A stretch of 64,000 bases of DNA from Paludibacteraceae bacterium (GTDB lineage Bacteria; Bacteroidota; Bacteroidia; Bacteroidales; Paludibacteraceae). The notes beneath the pieces were generated by a model. The model did not search any database and was not told the origin of the DNA. It was given only the letters and a program-made list of their open reading frames with translations. Made by a program: the position numbers and the translations under genes. Positions 62,942-64,000 of the stretch are shown one piece after another (position 1 is the first letter of the stretch; each line of letters begins with the position of its first letter). Location of the stretch: the NCBI GenBank assembly GCA_017464025.1, contig JAFUEI010000040.1, forward strand, positions 1 through 64,000, in the 5' to 3' direction.

Positions 62942-63595
62942 ATGTCTGCCCTGAATTCTATCTTCTCCGTTTTTCTTCCCAAAGAAGACAAATTCTTTCC
63001 CATGTTTCGCCGGATAGGCGAAGCCACTGTAGAAGCTGCCGACCTCTTTACACAGCTCATCTCAGAAACCGAGCGACAGAAGCAAGAAGAGATTTATCCG
63101 AAAATCAAAGCTATCGAGACCGAATGCGACCAGATTGTCGTCAACATCTTCAACGAACTGAACGATGCCTTTGTTGCCCCTTTCGACCGCGAAGACATAC
63201 ACGAACTGACCGGCATGCTTGACGATGTCGTGGACCTCATCACCAGCTCTGCCAAGCGAATCCTCCTCTACCAGCCCAAGCAAATCCCCACTAAGGCAAT
63301 GCACATGGCCGAAATCATTCTGGAAGGCGCCAAGTGCATCCGCACCGGTATGAGCGAACTCAAGACCATGTCGAAAAAACCGGATCTGGCCCTCGAGCAA
63401 TGCCAGAAACTGCACGACCTGGAGCATGAGGGCGACGACGTGTACGAAAGCTTCCTGCAGGAATTGTTCGACACCGAGAAAGACGCCGTGGAACTCGTGA
63501 AACTGAAAGACCTCATGCAGGGTATGGAATCCGCCACCGACAAAGCCAACTCGGTAGGAAAAACGCTCAAGACCATCATCGTCAAATACGCCTGA
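62942..63595 (+). CDS. DUF47/PhoU-like phosphate transport accessory protein
   Basis: A 217-residue all-helical protein of the DUF47 (Pit accessory) family: SVFLPKEDKFFPMFRRIGEA, FVAPFDREDIHELTGMLDDV, LHDLEHEGDDVYESFLQELF. Members are encoded next to Pit transporters and are thought to modulate them. ATG at 62942 matches the family start; the frame opens earlier only through a TTG in the leader. The Pit gene begins 2 bases after the stop. Confidence 0.92.
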   Translation: MSALNSIFSVFLPKEDKFFPMFRRIGEATVEAADLFTQLISETERQKQEEIYPKIKAIETECDQIVVNIFNELNDAFVAPFDREDIHELTGMLDDVVDLITSSAKRILLYQPKQIPTKAMHMAEIILEGAKCIRTGMSELKTMSKKPDLALEQCQKLHDLEHEGDDVYESFLQELFDTEKDAVELVKLKDLMQGMESATDKANSVGKTLKTIIVKYA

Positions 63596-63597
63596 GT

Positions 63598-64000
63598 ATG
63601 GTCTGTCTCGTCCTCGTCATCTTCCTCTGCATCGCCTTCGACTTCATCAACGGCTTCCACGATGCCGCCAACAGTATCGCCACCGTGGTCTCCACCAAGG
63701 TGCTTACGCCGATGCAAGCCGTCATCTGGGCGGCCGCTTTCAACTTCATCGCCTATTTCATCGCCAAATACCTTATCGGATTCGGTATTGCAGAGACCGT
63801 ACAGAATACGGTGGATACCCGCATCATTGCCGCTTCCGACCAGGGCATAGCCATCATCATGCCCGTCATGATGGCAGGCCTCATCGCCGCTATCGCATGG
63901 AGCCTGTTTACATGGTGGAAAGCCATCCCTTCCTCCTCTTCGCATACCCTCATAGGAGGCCTCACGGGAGCCGCCTTGGCAGCCTGCGGATGGAAGGCCG
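63598..64000 (+). CDS. Pit-family inorganic phosphate transporter, partial
   Basis: An ion-coupled phosphate permease; the first 134 codons are in the window and the frame is open at its end. The start MVCLVLVIFLCIAFDF leads to the signature INGFHDAANSIATVVSTK, followed by membrane helices and SSSSHTLIGGLTGAA. The two blocks are the hallmark of the Pit/PHO4 family. It is translationally coupled to the DUF47 gene and shares its promoter. Confidence 0.94.
   Translation, partial: MVCLVLVIFLCIAFDFINGFHDAANSIATVVSTKVLTPMQAVIWAAAFNFIAYFIAKYLIGFGIAETVQNTVDTRIIAASDQGIAIIMPVMMAGLIAAIAWSLFTWWKAIPSSSSHTLIGGLTGAALAACGWKA

Overview
The window is a chromosomal segment of a GC-rich member of the Bacteroidota, most likely order Bacteroidales. 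Three things support this. Many promoters have the Bacteroidetes form TTG, 18-21 bases, TAnnTTTG. There are BspA-like and short-tailed secreted proteins, a TonB-dependent receptor and SusE/CBM-like modules. The primary sigma factor is short and lacks region 1.1. I cannot place it at genus level from sequence alone.

Layout. 1-6.1 kb: a forward housekeeping run (adk, obgE, xseB, a threonylcarbamoyl-AMP synthase, a sugar-phosphate transferase, a ClC channel) closed by a strong hairpin and tRNA-Arg(TCT). 6.4-11.1 kb: a GH13 lipoprotein, an HtrA protease and a secreted protein with a duplicated domain. 11.1-12.6 kb: an ORF-free, highly structured leader followed by an AT-rich acyltransferase. 12.9-20.6 kb: rpoD, an outer-membrane barrel, then an HD hydrolase-lpxD-lpxC-lpxA-glnS operon for lipid A and tRNA charging. 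20.8-25.3 kb: an accessory stretch with a lipoprotein, an rfbB interrupted by one in-frame stop, a CotH-type lipoprotein, a decayed secreted-protein gene and another lipoprotein. 25.3-30.9 kb: birA, dacB, a cytidylate kinase-like gene, a MATE transporter and dgt.

30.9-40.5 kb is the most accessory-looking part. It holds an AAA/DUF4143 ATPase flanked by 46-bp direct repeats, a giant BspA-like LRR protein frameshifted in a G-run, and a secreted protein with three related modules. Both secreted genes are followed by related CTTTAAGG-type palindromes. 40.5-49.4 kb returns to ordinary genes (nagB, a DnaJ/TerB protein, cysS, tRNA-Pro(GGG), a GH53 galactanase, an OPT transporter, a nitrilase, floA and nfeD). 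49.4-50.9 kb is nearly gene-free and repeat-rich: eight 17-bp tandem units, a 26-bp inverted repeat, an AT-rich tract and one possible 52-residue membrane ORF. 50.9-64 kb: a small lipoprotein, an aspA-rpe-comEC operon, a TPP riboswitch controlling a TonB receptor, pepD, an asparaginase, an xseA-HHH operon, and a PhoU-like/Pit phosphate transport pair behind a duplicated promoter. The Pit gene runs off the window.

The best candidate for something undescribed is the leader at about 11,131-11,495. It has a good promoter, no ORF, nested helices, four copies of a GTGAAC/GTTCAC element that can pair in two mutually exclusive ways, a terminator-like hairpin, and a perfect 11-bp hairpin abutting the acyltransferase start codon. 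Further points of interest are the 17-bp array at 49.9 kb, the ATPase between direct repeats, LpxC without the FabZ half usual in this phylum, the nonsense codon in rfbB, and the duplicated promoter before the phosphate genes.
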